Origin: Chionoecetes opilio
Lineage: Eukaryota > Arthropoda > Malacostraca > Decapoda > Majidae
Reading direction: 5' to 3'
Assembly: GCA_016584305.1 (NCBI GenBank)
Contig: JACEEZ010020299.1
Span: 223,399-287,398 of the forward strand
Length of the DNA stretch: 64,000 nt
Part shown: one piece after another, positions 44,890 through 55,736 of the stretch
Position numbering within the stretch: the first letter of the stretch is position 1
Layout of the letters: each line of letters opens with the position of its first letter
The notes under the pieces: generated by a model
What the model was told of the DNA's origin: nothing
What the model saw: the letters and a program-made list of their open reading frames with translations, nothing else
Database searches by the model: none
Position numbers and translations under genes: made by a program

Positions 44890-46189
44890 TTATAACCCAA
44901 TAGAGCAAGGAGCTATAGATAGGCCAGTGACGAAAAAGCTATAAATACGGCAGTAGGTAGAGAGGCAGTGGCTATAGATACGGCAGTAACACAATAATAT
45001 GAGCCCCAAATTAATTATTCGGTGTTTTGTAATCGTTAAAGATGTTCACGGTTTATGGAATTCTCGCCGAAACACCAACCGAGAACTCTCGTCGATAGTG
45101 GAACCTCGCCGACGTGTAAAGTTTCGAAGACGGTTCCACTTTTAATAGCCTACCTGATCAAGCTATTGGTCGTATTTTGGTCTAAATACTGAAACAGGGG
45201 TAAAAAGCTGATTAAATAGATATATTGGGGGTTTATATAATATCAAGATCAGGAACTGAAACTGTCGCAGAGAATAAAATCATACGCCGACGAGGAAAAA
45301 ATTTGGAACAGTCCCCCGACGGGGGCGACTGTTCTAGGTACCATGTTTAAAAATTCACTTTCCTTACGAACCAGCTCACTTAATTTAACTAAAGCCATCA
45401 TCAGCCATAAAAAGTACCCTTTTAAACATATTTATTGTCGACTGCGACTCTCAAAACACGGGATAAAAAGCTCTTTTTTCATGTCACGAAATGACACGGT
45501 TTTTATGTTCACGCCAGTATTTTCAAAGTGTAATCATCTATGACACCTAACTCACTTCATTCAACTTATTTAAGCCTCTCATCTTCCGTAACAAGTCACA
45601 TAATGGAAAAAAAAAAAAATGAGAGGACTTCCTAACCAGATAAATAACGAACCCATATATCAGATTCCTATATAATGTTCACCCGGGTAAATACCCGTAA
45701 AACATGATGTGCTGCTGCTCCAACACCTAACACACTTCCTTCTATTTGTTTCATGTCCTAATCTTAAAACGGTAATTACATTTCGATGGATGTAATGTCG
45801 GAGGCAGAGAGCTGTGTCGAAGCGAAGAAAGCCATTTTGGATTTTCAAATTTGTATTTTTTTCAAGATTATCTGACCTCCTGGAGCAACTTTTTAAATTG
45901 TACCACAGCAACACAGAAAACATGCTCCCAAAGGGATGCACGAGGACAGATAACTATCTAAATGGACCAAACATTTTCCCGAGAGTAGCCGCATTAATAT
46001 TTTTTGTGCACTTCAAATGTACACCAGCGGGCGGGCGGAGATCAACGCCAAGTAGCCGCTGTTATCACCCCCTGATGTAATACTAACCAATATCATCATA
46101 TAACTGTTGTTTTAGAATGTTTCACATAAAAGGAATACATTTTTAAAAATTTTGTACATTGATTTACAGATAATAAATTTTCCTCTCTG
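44890..46189. other. No gene recognised
   Basis: Short GGCAGTA/AGCTATA(G/A)AT words repeat at 44900-44990. Frames up to 93 codons (45660-45941 minus, 45814-46080 plus) oppose each other and have no recognisable domain. Confidence 0.4.
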
Positions 46190-46500
46190 AAAAAAACACC
46201 AGCGCACTACGGAGGACCTTGGGAGGCAAAGTTTTCCCCTGGTGGCCCCCCGTTCGCCGCTCTAATGCTACGTAGGCCCGCCTGGGGATGGTTAGCTGGG
46301 TACCCTTAAGGGGCCAGATGCTGAGAGTGAGCTAGGGCGCCCTATCCACTAGGGAGCCTGTGGTAAGGCGAAACGCCCTCCCACCGCAATGCTCAGTCGA
46401 GATTGCTGCTTTAGTGGCACCGCTAAAGGCGCTGAAAACCCAAGGCATGGTCAGACCCTGACTTAGTGAGCTGCTGTGGGCCCTTTGGGCAGACATTCAT
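46190..46500. other. GC-rich island of unknown nature
   Basis: Clearly GC-richer than its flanks, with small stems such as GTGGCACCGCTAAAGG and GGGCGCC words. It has no open frame of note, no pol III boxes and no visible terminal repeats. It could be part of a structured repeat; not identified. Confidence 0.3.
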
Positions 46501-47403
46501 CTTCTGTTTTAAAGCAAATACAGCCTTGTTTCAGTTCCTACAACGTTTCCAATTGGGTTTACGTAAATTTAAATTTTGTGGCAAGGTGTGTATGAATTGA
46601 TCGTGCAAGACTAATGCGGCATTATAGGGTGTTATATGCTGGTGATAAGAAATGTTGTGTTGTGTGTTGGTTAGGGGCGGGCGGCGGGCGGCGAGCTGCA
46701 GGTGCTCCGCCCGCACTAAAATGTTGTACTATTATACGGTATTATCATACTAACAGATGATATTTAGGACAGATGAACATACCATCATCTTCACGAGACA
46801 TTAGTGCATATCTTGAATGTATAAAAATTGCAGTAAACTATACCTATAATAAGATAATGAGAGCAAAATGAAATCGTGTACATACTTTTTTTTCACCTTT
46901 TTTTATTCATCTTCTCCTTATTCCTGGAATGTTGCTGGCTTTAAATTTTCACTCACTGTCCCGGAATCGGCACACCTTAACGATTATCATGGTGTATGGC
47001 ACGTCCTAATGCAAAAATATATATGTGGTCAAAACCTGCGTTGAACGTCAAACTTGTGATGAAACAGCTTTTGGCGGGGGAGAGCGGTGTATCCTTGCCA
47101 TAAGTGTTTGGTGAGTGAGGGAGGGACAAAATTCCTTTCTTCAGCAGAGACGTGTTCAAGCCTTGTGATAGGTCGAAGCTGCCTAAGCAGCGCTCAGATA
47201 GGCAACGTGATTGGCTAGTAGGATTCTCGGACCACGCCCACGCCATAGGCTTTGGAGGTGTAAGGCAGTGCAAAAGCGCCCGAAATATCGACTGTACAAT
47301 GGCTTTAGTCGGTGCCTTAGCCGGGCCGTTACAAAAGCGCTTGAAGACGGGTAAGGCGCTCTTTTCGCCTTACCTCTATGGCACTTCTCAGCATCTCCCC
47401 CCA
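46501..47403. other. No gene recognised
   Basis: Ordinary sequence. The right edge, at TCTCCCCCCAG, is where the duplicated block resumes. Confidence 0.4.
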
Positions 47404-48541
47404 GGGGTCCTACTAAATACCGTCAACACACCTTCAACTCACCGTCAACACGAACGGTATCGTCAACACGCCGTCAACACCTCCAATATACATTTTAAAT
47501 CGACAAAAGAGGCATAGAACTGTAAAGTATGGGCTAAAAGAGAATATACATTGGTTTGAGGTTACATCTCTTCTATGAAAATTGGGATTATTTCACGCGA
47601 AAAAATGTATCTCTAAGCAGCATAGCCGTTGGCCGCCATCTTGCCTTCTCACCTAGCCGATGAGTTCAAAAATTTTGATTTCTTTGTTTCTTCTTATTCT
47701 CATTTCTTATTCTTAGTAGGACAAAAATTAATAAAAAGGGTGGAAAATGAGGCCCAACTTTTATACTTAATTAGGCCTAACTCAAATATAGTACTTAGTA
47801 GTTTTAATTGTTTTTCCTAAATATCGATGGCATTGGCATGATTGGCCAACCGACAGCCAGCCTTGCTTTCGGGAGGGGAACTTGGTCCAGCCAACATAAT
47901 CCTAGTTTAGGTAAAAAAAAAAAAAATTTAATACTCAATTACAAATGTATTACAAAGACCTATGAGCTATCAGAAAACTTTATGTCCAAACTCAAATCCA
48001 AACCTCTTCTATTAAAATGTAAAAATTACATAAACAAATGATAGAATCTGCACAACACCGCTGAAGTGCTGTCTGGATACTACATTCTTTCCTACTCAAA
48101 TAGGCCTTTGGCAAGTTGTACCTTTCAATAAAATGCATGACTTATTACTTAAAATAAATTTGAAATAACACAACTCACAGTTTTATGATCCATGTGCACC
48201 ATCACCACTCAGCCATCAGCTGCAGCAAGGCGCCCTCTGTTGGCATGATAATTGCATTACCTGCACACCCATACATGAATGGTACAGTCCAAGTTAGGTG
48301 AGAAGGCAAGATGGCGGCCAACCCAACGGCTATGCTGCTTAGAGATAAATGTTTTCGCGTGAAATAAACCCAATTTTCATAAAAGAAATGTAACCTCAAA
48401 CCAATGTATATTCTTTTTTAGCCATACTTTACAGTTCTATGCCTCTTTTGTCGATTTAAAATGTATATTTAAGGTGTTGACGGTACCGTTTGTGTTGACG
48501 GTGAGTTGACGGTGTGTTGACGGTATTTAGTAGGACCCCCC
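47404..48541 (+). mobile_element. MITE-2, copy 2
   Basis: GGGGTCCTACTAAATACCG to CGGTATTTAGTAGGACCCCC with long inverted ends carrying CGTCAACAC words, matching 18124-19243. The right flank has the TTC seen in copy 1, but the left flank does not, so sequence left of this element was exchanged or inserted. Confidence 0.85.
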
Positions 48542-48851
48542 TTCAGTACTTCTCAAGGTATCCTCTAGTACTTTCTCATGTTCTTCCTTCCTCCAAGTCT
48601 TTGTTTTGGGTGTACAGAGGTACGCCACTATAGTCTGTGTTTCTCTAGTTGTGACTTCTATTGGTACACTCACTATTGCAGCTCTTCCTTCTCCATACTC
48701 CACTTTGTGTATATTTTCACCCTTATATTTTGTCCTTATCATAACTCCACCACATCTGTCCCTTCTGCACATGTTGTAGTTATTACTTATCAACACTTGG
48801 TCTTCTAAGCATTGAGTCTGTTAGACACACCACGCCTGGATCTTTAGTTAA

Positions 48852-48870
48852 AAAATAATCTCTCCGTTCC
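48852..48870 (+). promoter_or_regulatory. Probable 3' splice acceptor before the zinc-finger exon
   Basis: AATCTCTCCGTTCCAG fits a pyrimidine tract plus CAG. It precedes a GC-richer segment that leads into the first finger. Because the finger frame has no good start of its own upstream, an upstream exon is likely. Inferred. Confidence 0.45.
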
Positions 48871-49055
48871 AGGCTGCTTGGTATCATCACATCTGTGTCC
48901 GTGTACATCGTCAGTCGACCGGCCGTTCGCGTGTGTGGTGGCCAGAGTGTTGGTGCGGTGGAGCTGTGGGGCCGGGCAGCAGCATGAGTGGCCGGAGCGC
49001 AGGATCAGTCTGCCTCAGGGTGGGGCGGCACAGGGGTGATGGCAAGAATCCCTGA

Positions 49056-50522
49056 GCAGGCAGCTCACGCCACAAGGCACACAGTGAGCTGAAGTGCCAG
49101 CAGTGTGACAAAACATTCAAACACAAGAGTAAGCTTGAGAGACATTCCATGACGCACAGTGGTGTTAAGAATTATGAATGTTTAGAGTGCGGGAAAAGAT
49201 TTGCTAGAAAGAGTGACCTCACCACACACACCCTGATACACAGTGGTGTTAAGAATTATAAATGTTTAAAGTGTGGTGGGAAAATATTTACTACAAAGAG
49301 TCACCTCACCGAACACACCCTGACACACAGTGGTGTTAAGAATTATGAATGTTTAGAGTGTGGGAAAAGATTTGCTAGAAAGAGTCAGCTCACCACACAC
49401 ACCCTGACACACAGTGGTGTTAAGAATTATGAATGTTTAGAGTATGGGAAAAAATTTACTACAAAGAGTCACCTCACCGAACAATCCTTGACACACAGTG
49501 GTGTTAAGAATTATGAATGTTTAGAGTGTGGGAGAAGATTTACTACAATGGGTTACCTCACCACACACACCCTGACACACAGTGGTGTTAAGAATTATGA
49601 ATGTTTAGAGTGTGGGAAAAGATTTGCTAGAAAGGGTGAACTCACCACACACACCCTGACACACAGTGGTGTCAAGAATTACGAATGTTTAGAGTGTGGG
49701 AAAAGATTTACTACAAAGAATGACCTCACCAGACACACCCTGACACACAGTGGTGTTAAGAATTATGATTGTTTAGAGTGTGGGAAAAAATTTACTACAA
49801 AGAGTCACCTCACCGAACACACCCTGACACACAGTGGTGTTAAGAATTATGAATGTTTACAGTGTGGGAAAAGATTTACTACAATGGGTTCCCTCACCAC
49901 ACACACCCTGACACACAGTGGTGTTAAGAATTATGAATGTTTAAAGTGTTGGAAAAGATTTGCTAGAAAGTGTGAACTCACCACACACACCCTGACACAC
50001 AGTGGTGTCAAGAATTACGAATGTTTAGAGTGTGGGAAAAGATTTACTACAAAGAGTGACCTCACCAAACACACCCTGACACACAGTGGTGTTAAGAATT
50101 ATGAAAGTTTAGAGGGTGGGAAAAGATTTACTACAAAGAGTCAGCTGACCACACAAACCCTGACACACAGTGGTGTTAAGAATTATGAATGTTTAGAGTG
50201 TGGGAAAAGATTTACTATAAAGAGTGACCTCACCAAACACACTTTAACACACAGTGGTGTTAAGAATTATGAATGTTTAGAGTATGAGAAAAGATTTACT
50301 ACAATGGGTAACCTCACCAAACACACCCTGACACACAGTGGTGTTAAGAATTATGAATGTTTAGAGTGTGGGAAAAAATTTACTACAAAGAGTCAGCTCA
50401 CCACACACACCCTGACACACTGTGGTGTTAAGAATTATGAATGTTTAGAGTGTGGGAAAAGATTTACTACAATGGGTAACCTCACCAAACACACAGTGGT
50501 GTTAAGAATTATGAATGTTTAG
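49056..50522 (+). CDS. C2H2 zinc-finger array protein, longest intact frame
   Basis: The frame is open from just after a TGA at 49053 and includes a first finger of a different type (LKCQQCDKTFKHKSKLERH). Sixteen 28-residue fingers follow, with first cysteines near 49179, 49263, 49350 and then every 84 bases. The linker is SGVKNYE in place of TGEKPY. Finger 2 has one extra residue between the cysteines and the aromatic position. Fingers 4 and 14 lose a cysteine (C to Y), finger 4 also a histidine, and finger 12 both cysteines and one histidine, so they probably bind no zinc. The first in-frame ATG is 49149, within finger 0; an ATG at 48985 lies in another frame, so the true start is upstream, perhaps in another exon. 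A 10-base deletion near 50494 throws the frame out in finger 16. Such arrays bind nucleic acid in the nucleus; no target can be given. No KRAB, ZAD or BTB domain is visible. Confidence 0.85.
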   Translation, partial: AGSSRHKAHSELKCQQCDKTFKHKSKLERHSMTHSGVKNYECLECGKRFARKSDLTTHTLIHSGVKNYKCLKCGGKIFTTKSHLTEHTLTHSGVKNYECLECGKRFARKSQLTTHTLTHSGVKNYECLEYGKKFTTKSHLTEQSLTHSGVKNYECLECGRRFTTMGYLTTHTLTHSGVKNYECLECGKRFARKGELTTHTLTHSGVKNYECLECGKRFTTKNDLTRHTLTHSGVKNYDCLECGKKFTTKSHLTEHTLTHSGVKNYECLQCGKRFTTMGSLTTHTLTHSGVKNYECLKCWKRFARKCELTTHTLTHSGVKNYECLECGKRFTTKSDLTKHTLTHSGVKNYESLEGGKRFTTKSQLTTQTLTHSGVKNYECLECGKRFTIKSDLTKHTLTHSGVKNYECLEYEKRFTTMGNLTKHTLTHSGVKNYECLECGKKFTTKSQLTTHTLTHCGVKNYECLECGKRFTTMGNLTKHTVVLRIMNV

Positions 50523-50752
50523 AGTGTGGGAAAAGATTTACTAGAATGGGTAACCTCACCACACAAACCCTGACACACAATGGTGTTAAGAATCATGAAT
50601 GCCTACAGTGTGGGAAAAGGTTTTACACCACTAATGAACTCACCAGACACACCTTTAGACACACTGGCTTGCGGGAGTTCAAGTGTGATATTTGTAGCAA
50701 GTTTTTCAAGACATAGGGTGATATTGCCAAGCACATGAAGATCCACTTCTGA
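50523..50752 (+). pseudogene. C-terminal zinc fingers out of frame with the array
   Basis: After the 10-base deletion the shifted frame continues with three more fingers (MGNLTTQ type, a NHECLQCGKRFYTTNEL finger, and a final LREFKCDICSKFFKT finger). In the last one an in-frame TAG stands where copy 1 has AAG (ACATAGGG against ACAAAGGG, near 50711), then GDIAKHMKIHF and TGA. Two independent lesions therefore separate this end from the array. Copy 1 has this end intact (21403-21580). Confidence 0.8.
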
Positions 50753-51603
50753 GGTGGCGTGTTGTGTGGACAAGTGTGGTTGTACCTGTGCCTGTGGGAG
50801 TGTGTCCTGTGTGGCAATGGGTGGTGGTGGTGGTGGCAGTGTGTTACATTTGTGGTGGCAGCCGTGCCCTTGTGTTCTGTGAGGGAGTAATGAATGGCCC
50901 CAGCAGTTGTTGGGTTGGCAGTGCAGGTGTGACTTTCAATAAATGTATCCAGGGTTTTAAAGGTTTCTCTTCTGATTGCCTAAAAAAACAGTCTTTCCAC
51001 GCATAAGTTACACTCCTATTTCCTGCTGGTCACATATATGTATATCGCATAAACCTTACTCTGTCTCTTCATCATTGGACAGCCGCAGGAAAAGTTATGA
51101 CAACTGCATTAAAAGACAAGTCCAAATTGTCTACAAATATACAAGACAGTGCGACGAAGTTAGAAAAAAACGAGGCTATAAATATTTACACCTGTGTCTA
51201 TTTCATGCAGGATTTTCCATAGAATGATCAAAGAAAGTATCCTGGAAAGATGAAACATGGTATACTAGTGTGAACATTCCCCTAAATATGAAGGCATTAA
51301 TACAATAAGGCAGAAATTTGCCTAAAAAGGGGATAGCTAGTGTCATTATGGCAATGGGTCAAAAGTAACTCAAACACGATGGAAATAGTTATAGATAAAG
51401 CACCATGAGTAGAATTAATAACAGTTGGAGTTGTTACACCTGAACAAAAGTAATCAATGAGGCAAATACAGGAGTTCCCATACTTACGTACGTTCGTGGG
51501 GTTTGTACTGAACTTGCAATGTACAAAAGTTAGTCCAGCATTACCTTTGTCAATACTGAACACTGCACACACACCACTGTCTAAAGAACAAAAGTACACT
51601 ACA
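50753..51603 (+). repeat. 3' flank of zinc-finger locus, copy 2
   Basis: Near-identical to 21582-22440 and recognisable in 58872-59550. It starts with (GGT)n and GTTGGGTTGGCAGTGCAGG. The 60-110 codon frames inside are not maintained between the copies. Confidence 0.85.
50938..50943 (+). promoter_or_regulatory. Polyadenylation signal AATAAA (copy 2)
   Basis: AATAAA in CTTTCAATAAATG, about 190 bases past the last finger, conserved in position with copy 1 at 21776. In the third copy it is altered to a run of A. Confidence 0.6.
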
Positions 51604-51900
51604 CTTATAGCCCAATATTACTCAACAGTGCCTATATTTTATCAGCTTAAATGGTCTATACAGCTTATAGCCCAATATTACTCAACAGTGCCTATATTGT
51701 ATCAGCTTAAATGGTCTATACAGCTTATAGCCCAATATTACTCAACAGTGCCTATTTGTATCAGCTTAAATGGTCTATACAGCTTATAGCCCAATATTAC
51801 TCAACAGTGCCTATATTGTATCAGCTTAAATGGTCTATACAGCTTATAGCCCAATATTACTCAACAGTGCCTATATTGTATCAGCTTATATGGTCTACAA
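51604..51900 (+). repeat. 60-bp tandem repeat, five units
   Basis: Units begin CTTATAGCCCAATATTACTC at 51604, 51664, 51724, 51783 and 51843. Four are 60 bases and one 59. Because 60 is a multiple of three, a frame stays open over part of the array. Copy 1 has one unit, and the 59.5-kb copy about four degenerate units. Confidence 0.95.
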
Positions 51901-52039
51901 CTTATACACAATATTCCGTTAATTCCAAAATCGTCGTCGGAAGCAAAAAACGGTCGGATGGCAAGACTTTATTCTCGAAAAACCCAAAGAATAATAAAAA
52001 AAATAAAAATTCCGTAACAACGCTATTCATATTCATATT

Positions 52040-52690
52040 CATATATTCAACGCGATTTTAAAAGTAACGCCTATTGACGTAACGCATTTCTGGCCTTGTA
52101 GTGTTGTGTGTGTTACGTCTGTCTCACACTACGTAGAGAAGTCCTCGCAACACAAAATACTCCGTAACGTAACACTCGTAAGATCGTAATACTGGAGATC
52201 AGTTCTTTTCTACGCTTTCCTAATCACTGTCACACATCCGTAACACTTATAAATCTTCGTAACACATTTACCAGTCTTACGTAACGCACTGTAATACTTT
52301 AACCCCTCGAGGCACAGTGCGTTATTTCCATTGTAATTTGTGTACCATTAGACGATTTGTAGTGACTATAAGCAATGTTTTATAGCTATGACCTGTTTAG
52401 TATCCTTGTCCACTAACTACTGTGGTGTATATTCAGTGACTTTTCGTTATTTTATGGCTAACAACAGACCATTTTATATAGCCAAGGAAAGATCTGGGCG
52501 TGAAGGGGTTAACACGGAATTGGTGACACAAACGTATGGCGTTATTTCCTTCGCCTTGTGACGTAACTGTTTATTAACGCAACACACAGAACCACCAGGG
52601 GTTCCGTAACACACCCCATGGCGTAACACATGCCCCGTAACACATCGAAGCCAGTTTTACGTAACACAAAAATTGGAAAAAATGCGAGAA
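52040..52690. repeat. Irregular CGTAAC-rich region
   Basis: The words CGTAACAC, CGTAACGC and CCGTAAC recur about a dozen times at irregular spacing. There is no open frame or fixed period. Confidence 0.5.
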
Positions 52691-52854
52691 ATTTGTCAAT
52701 TTTTTTTATATTTTCAAACTTTTACAAAAATTTTTCCGACTTCACTTTTTATATTTTCAAATTTTTAAAACTTTTAATACGTCAAATTTTCTTTTTGTTT
52801 TGATATATTCTATTTTTTATTTTTTATTTTTCCTCCGTCTTTTTTTCTTATAAC

Positions 52855-53316
<462 letters not shown>

Positions 53317-53389
53317 GTGTTAGTGTAATTAACACATGTTGTGTAGACTTATCATTAAGGACGTTATAAGTTAATGTTAAACCCTAATT

Positions 53390-54875
53390 GGTAACTGAGT
53401 TGTAATGGCGGGGGAGACAGAGAGTGTTCCCGCGGCCTCTGTGTTAACGGAGAGTGTACTGGGGACCCGGGCACGCAACAGACGTGTCGTGTCACACTGA
53501 ATAATACTACCTAACAAACACCAGTGTCTCCATCCACCTTATTGCAACTGCATATAGGGAGGGCCTAGTGGCCCCCAGTATACGTGGTGGCAGCGTAAAA
53601 CAAGCCTACGTCTTCCGAAGTGGGTTAATAAGAAAAAGACTGAGAAAAAAAAGCCGGTTGGCGGGCAGCTCCTTGTGTTTGAGCGCGAAAACCCGGCCAC
53701 CTAATTCTTCCACGCTTCTTGAAAGGTTCCAAGTGCCTTAAGTGTTGGTTGGAGCTTAGTGACAGTGAGCAGTGTGTCCTACAGTGTCTTCTGCCTCGTT
53801 AAGCTGTTTTTGTGGACGGTAAAGGACTTTGTCACGCCAGGCAGTGTGAAGTGAGAAATGGCGGGAAGACAGTGTGTATGAGCTGTTGAGTGTCTTCACG
53901 TCAATCTTTGCACGACTTCAGAGGATTACTACACCTAGCTGTCTCTACACGTCTTCAATCTCTGCACGTCTTCAGAGGATTACTACGCTTGCTGCTCCAC
54001 ACGTCTCCAAGTGGATTATTTCTCCACACATCTACAAGTGGACGTTTCATGGGACCGTAACTGCAAGCGGGGAATCTCTTCGCATTCTCTCCTTCATCAG
54101 AATTTTCTCACCCCAGGAATTTCTTCATCCCTAAGTGTACTTCAATATCCTTCCTTTGTGATCCTTTGTGATCGAGGGGAGATAGGGTGCGGTGAGCGCC
54201 AAAAGGTGGTGACGTCAGAGCAACCTGCTCTGGGATTCGTTGCTTCAGTGACGTCACGGGGTTTATTGTGAGATGAGTGGCTAGAAAATACGTCACAGTT
54301 TCTGGAGCCATATTACTGGCTCCGGCACCAAGGGTTTTCGCGGGCTCTCTAGCATTTTGTTGTGAGTGGCGGAAATTGCGAGGAAGAGGAAAGAGTTACC
54401 ATATCTCGCAAGGGCGTTGAGCGAGTGTTCAGTTGCCAGACTCGTAAGAGTACTGAAAGTGTTACCAGTTGTGTGATGCCAATTGTAATTATTACACGTT
54501 GCAACAATAATTTTGTGCAGGTTACGCAAACAACGAAAACAAGGGTTCTTAGATAATAGTAGTGTGTAGTAAGTGAGTAATTTTGTGATTAGGTGTAAAG
54601 TGTACAGTGTAAAGTAATTTCCTACTCTACTTATAAGTTTTTTTTTGGCTCAGCTACCCCTGGAAAAGTTCGTTTTCAATAGCGAGCGTGTTTACATTTT
54701 AAGGGGTAACTCCTCTAGTTATCCGTGGGTGTTATTGTTTCATGAAAAGTTGTAGTCAAAAGTAAAGTTGTAATGAGCGCCTTCAAATTTTTGTAAGTGT
54801 AATTGGTGTTGTCAGTGGTGTAGGGTGGACCTCAGTGTAGTTAGGAGAGGTCATTTATGCTAATAGTATTAGCAA
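53390..54875 (+). other. Probable leader of a gag-type retrotransposon
   Basis: GC-richer sequence leading to the gag-like frame. GTGGTGGCAGCGTAAAAC at about 53584-53601 resembles a primer-binding site (it begins TGG, the complement of a tRNA CCA end), and GGGGACCCGGGCACGCAACA lies upstream. A short duplicated motif occurs at 53900-54000 (CGTCTTCA...GCACG(A)CTTCAGAGGATTACTAC). No matching second LTR was found. Confidence 0.35.
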
Positions 54876-55736
54876 ATGTCGTTGAGGAGTGGCACATTTT
54901 TCTCGCTATATATGCCTTTCCCAGAAAACTTAGGAGCCAGCTCTGAAACACAAGAGGCCAGCTCTGAAACACAACAGCTTCACACCACTACTACTACTCC
55001 TCCGCCTACTTCTCCCACAAGTACACCTACTTTACCAAATATGGCTACTCCATCAGTGCCAACTATTAAACTTCTCCACCAGGATTCTTCCATAACTAGA
55101 TTTTCGGGGGAGGAAGAGTCCCGCCCAGCACTGTCATTTATACAACAGTGTGAAGATGTCATGCAGAATAGTAATGTAGCTTCAGGAAGTGAAAAGATTT
55201 CTTTTATTAGATCTCAATTGAAGCCTAGGTCATTAGCTAGCGACATGATGTGCGCGTCAGGCCTGGATGGAAAAACATTAAACTATGAGTATGAGGTATT
55301 TAGGAGAAATTTTTGAAGATATTTGGGGTGGCTCAGCATAATGACTCCTTACAGTGGTCTTTTACGTATGCTGAAACATTGACCACACAGTTGGGTAGTG
55401 CTGGCAGGTTGCGAGGTCAGGCACGTGCTGCTAATATAGCTTCAGAAGCTATGGAGGCTTTAAATCTAGCTCAATGGTTTGAAAGTGGTCACCTGTCAAT
55501 AGAGAGATTTAAACTGATTCTAGAATTTCAGTATTATATCACCTTTTTAACTCCACAAGAGCGTCGTATCGCTTCATCTCTTGATTTTAAGCCAGGTATT
55601 ATATATAAGAATATAACCTTCTAGAATTGTCTACTAAGATCACTAAGCGACTACGTGGAAGGCCTAAAAATTCATTTTCACAAAATGAGTCCGTAGCGAC
55701 GGTGTCAAGGGAGGCTCAAATTCATTCATCCTTATA
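54876..55736 (+). pseudogene. Retrotransposon gag-like protein, frameshifted
   Basis: A 146-codon frame starts at ATG 54876 with a Ser/Thr/Pro-rich N-terminus. It continues into a helical segment (FSGEEESRPALSFIQQCEDV, then IRSQLKPRSLASDMM). After a shift at about 55313 the next frame continues smoothly (KIFGVAQHNDSLQWSF to LDFKPG). A second shift at about 55610 leads to LSTKITKRLRGRPKNSF and a stop at 55734. The layout resembles gag capsid-type proteins of Ty3/gypsy-like elements in invertebrates: FSGE.....FI..CE, then an Arg/Lys-rich end. No CCHC knuckle, protease or reverse transcriptase follows. Confidence 0.6.

Noticed and set aside
49149..50522. Regular 84-bp repeats as a CRISPR array
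   Set aside because: The units encode C2H2 zinc fingers in one frame with no unique spacers, and the DNA is eukaryotic.
51457..52061. Two 110-116-codon frames over the 60-bp repeat
   Set aside because: The open frame is a result of the repeat length being a multiple of three; copy 1 has no such frame and the 59-base unit breaks it.
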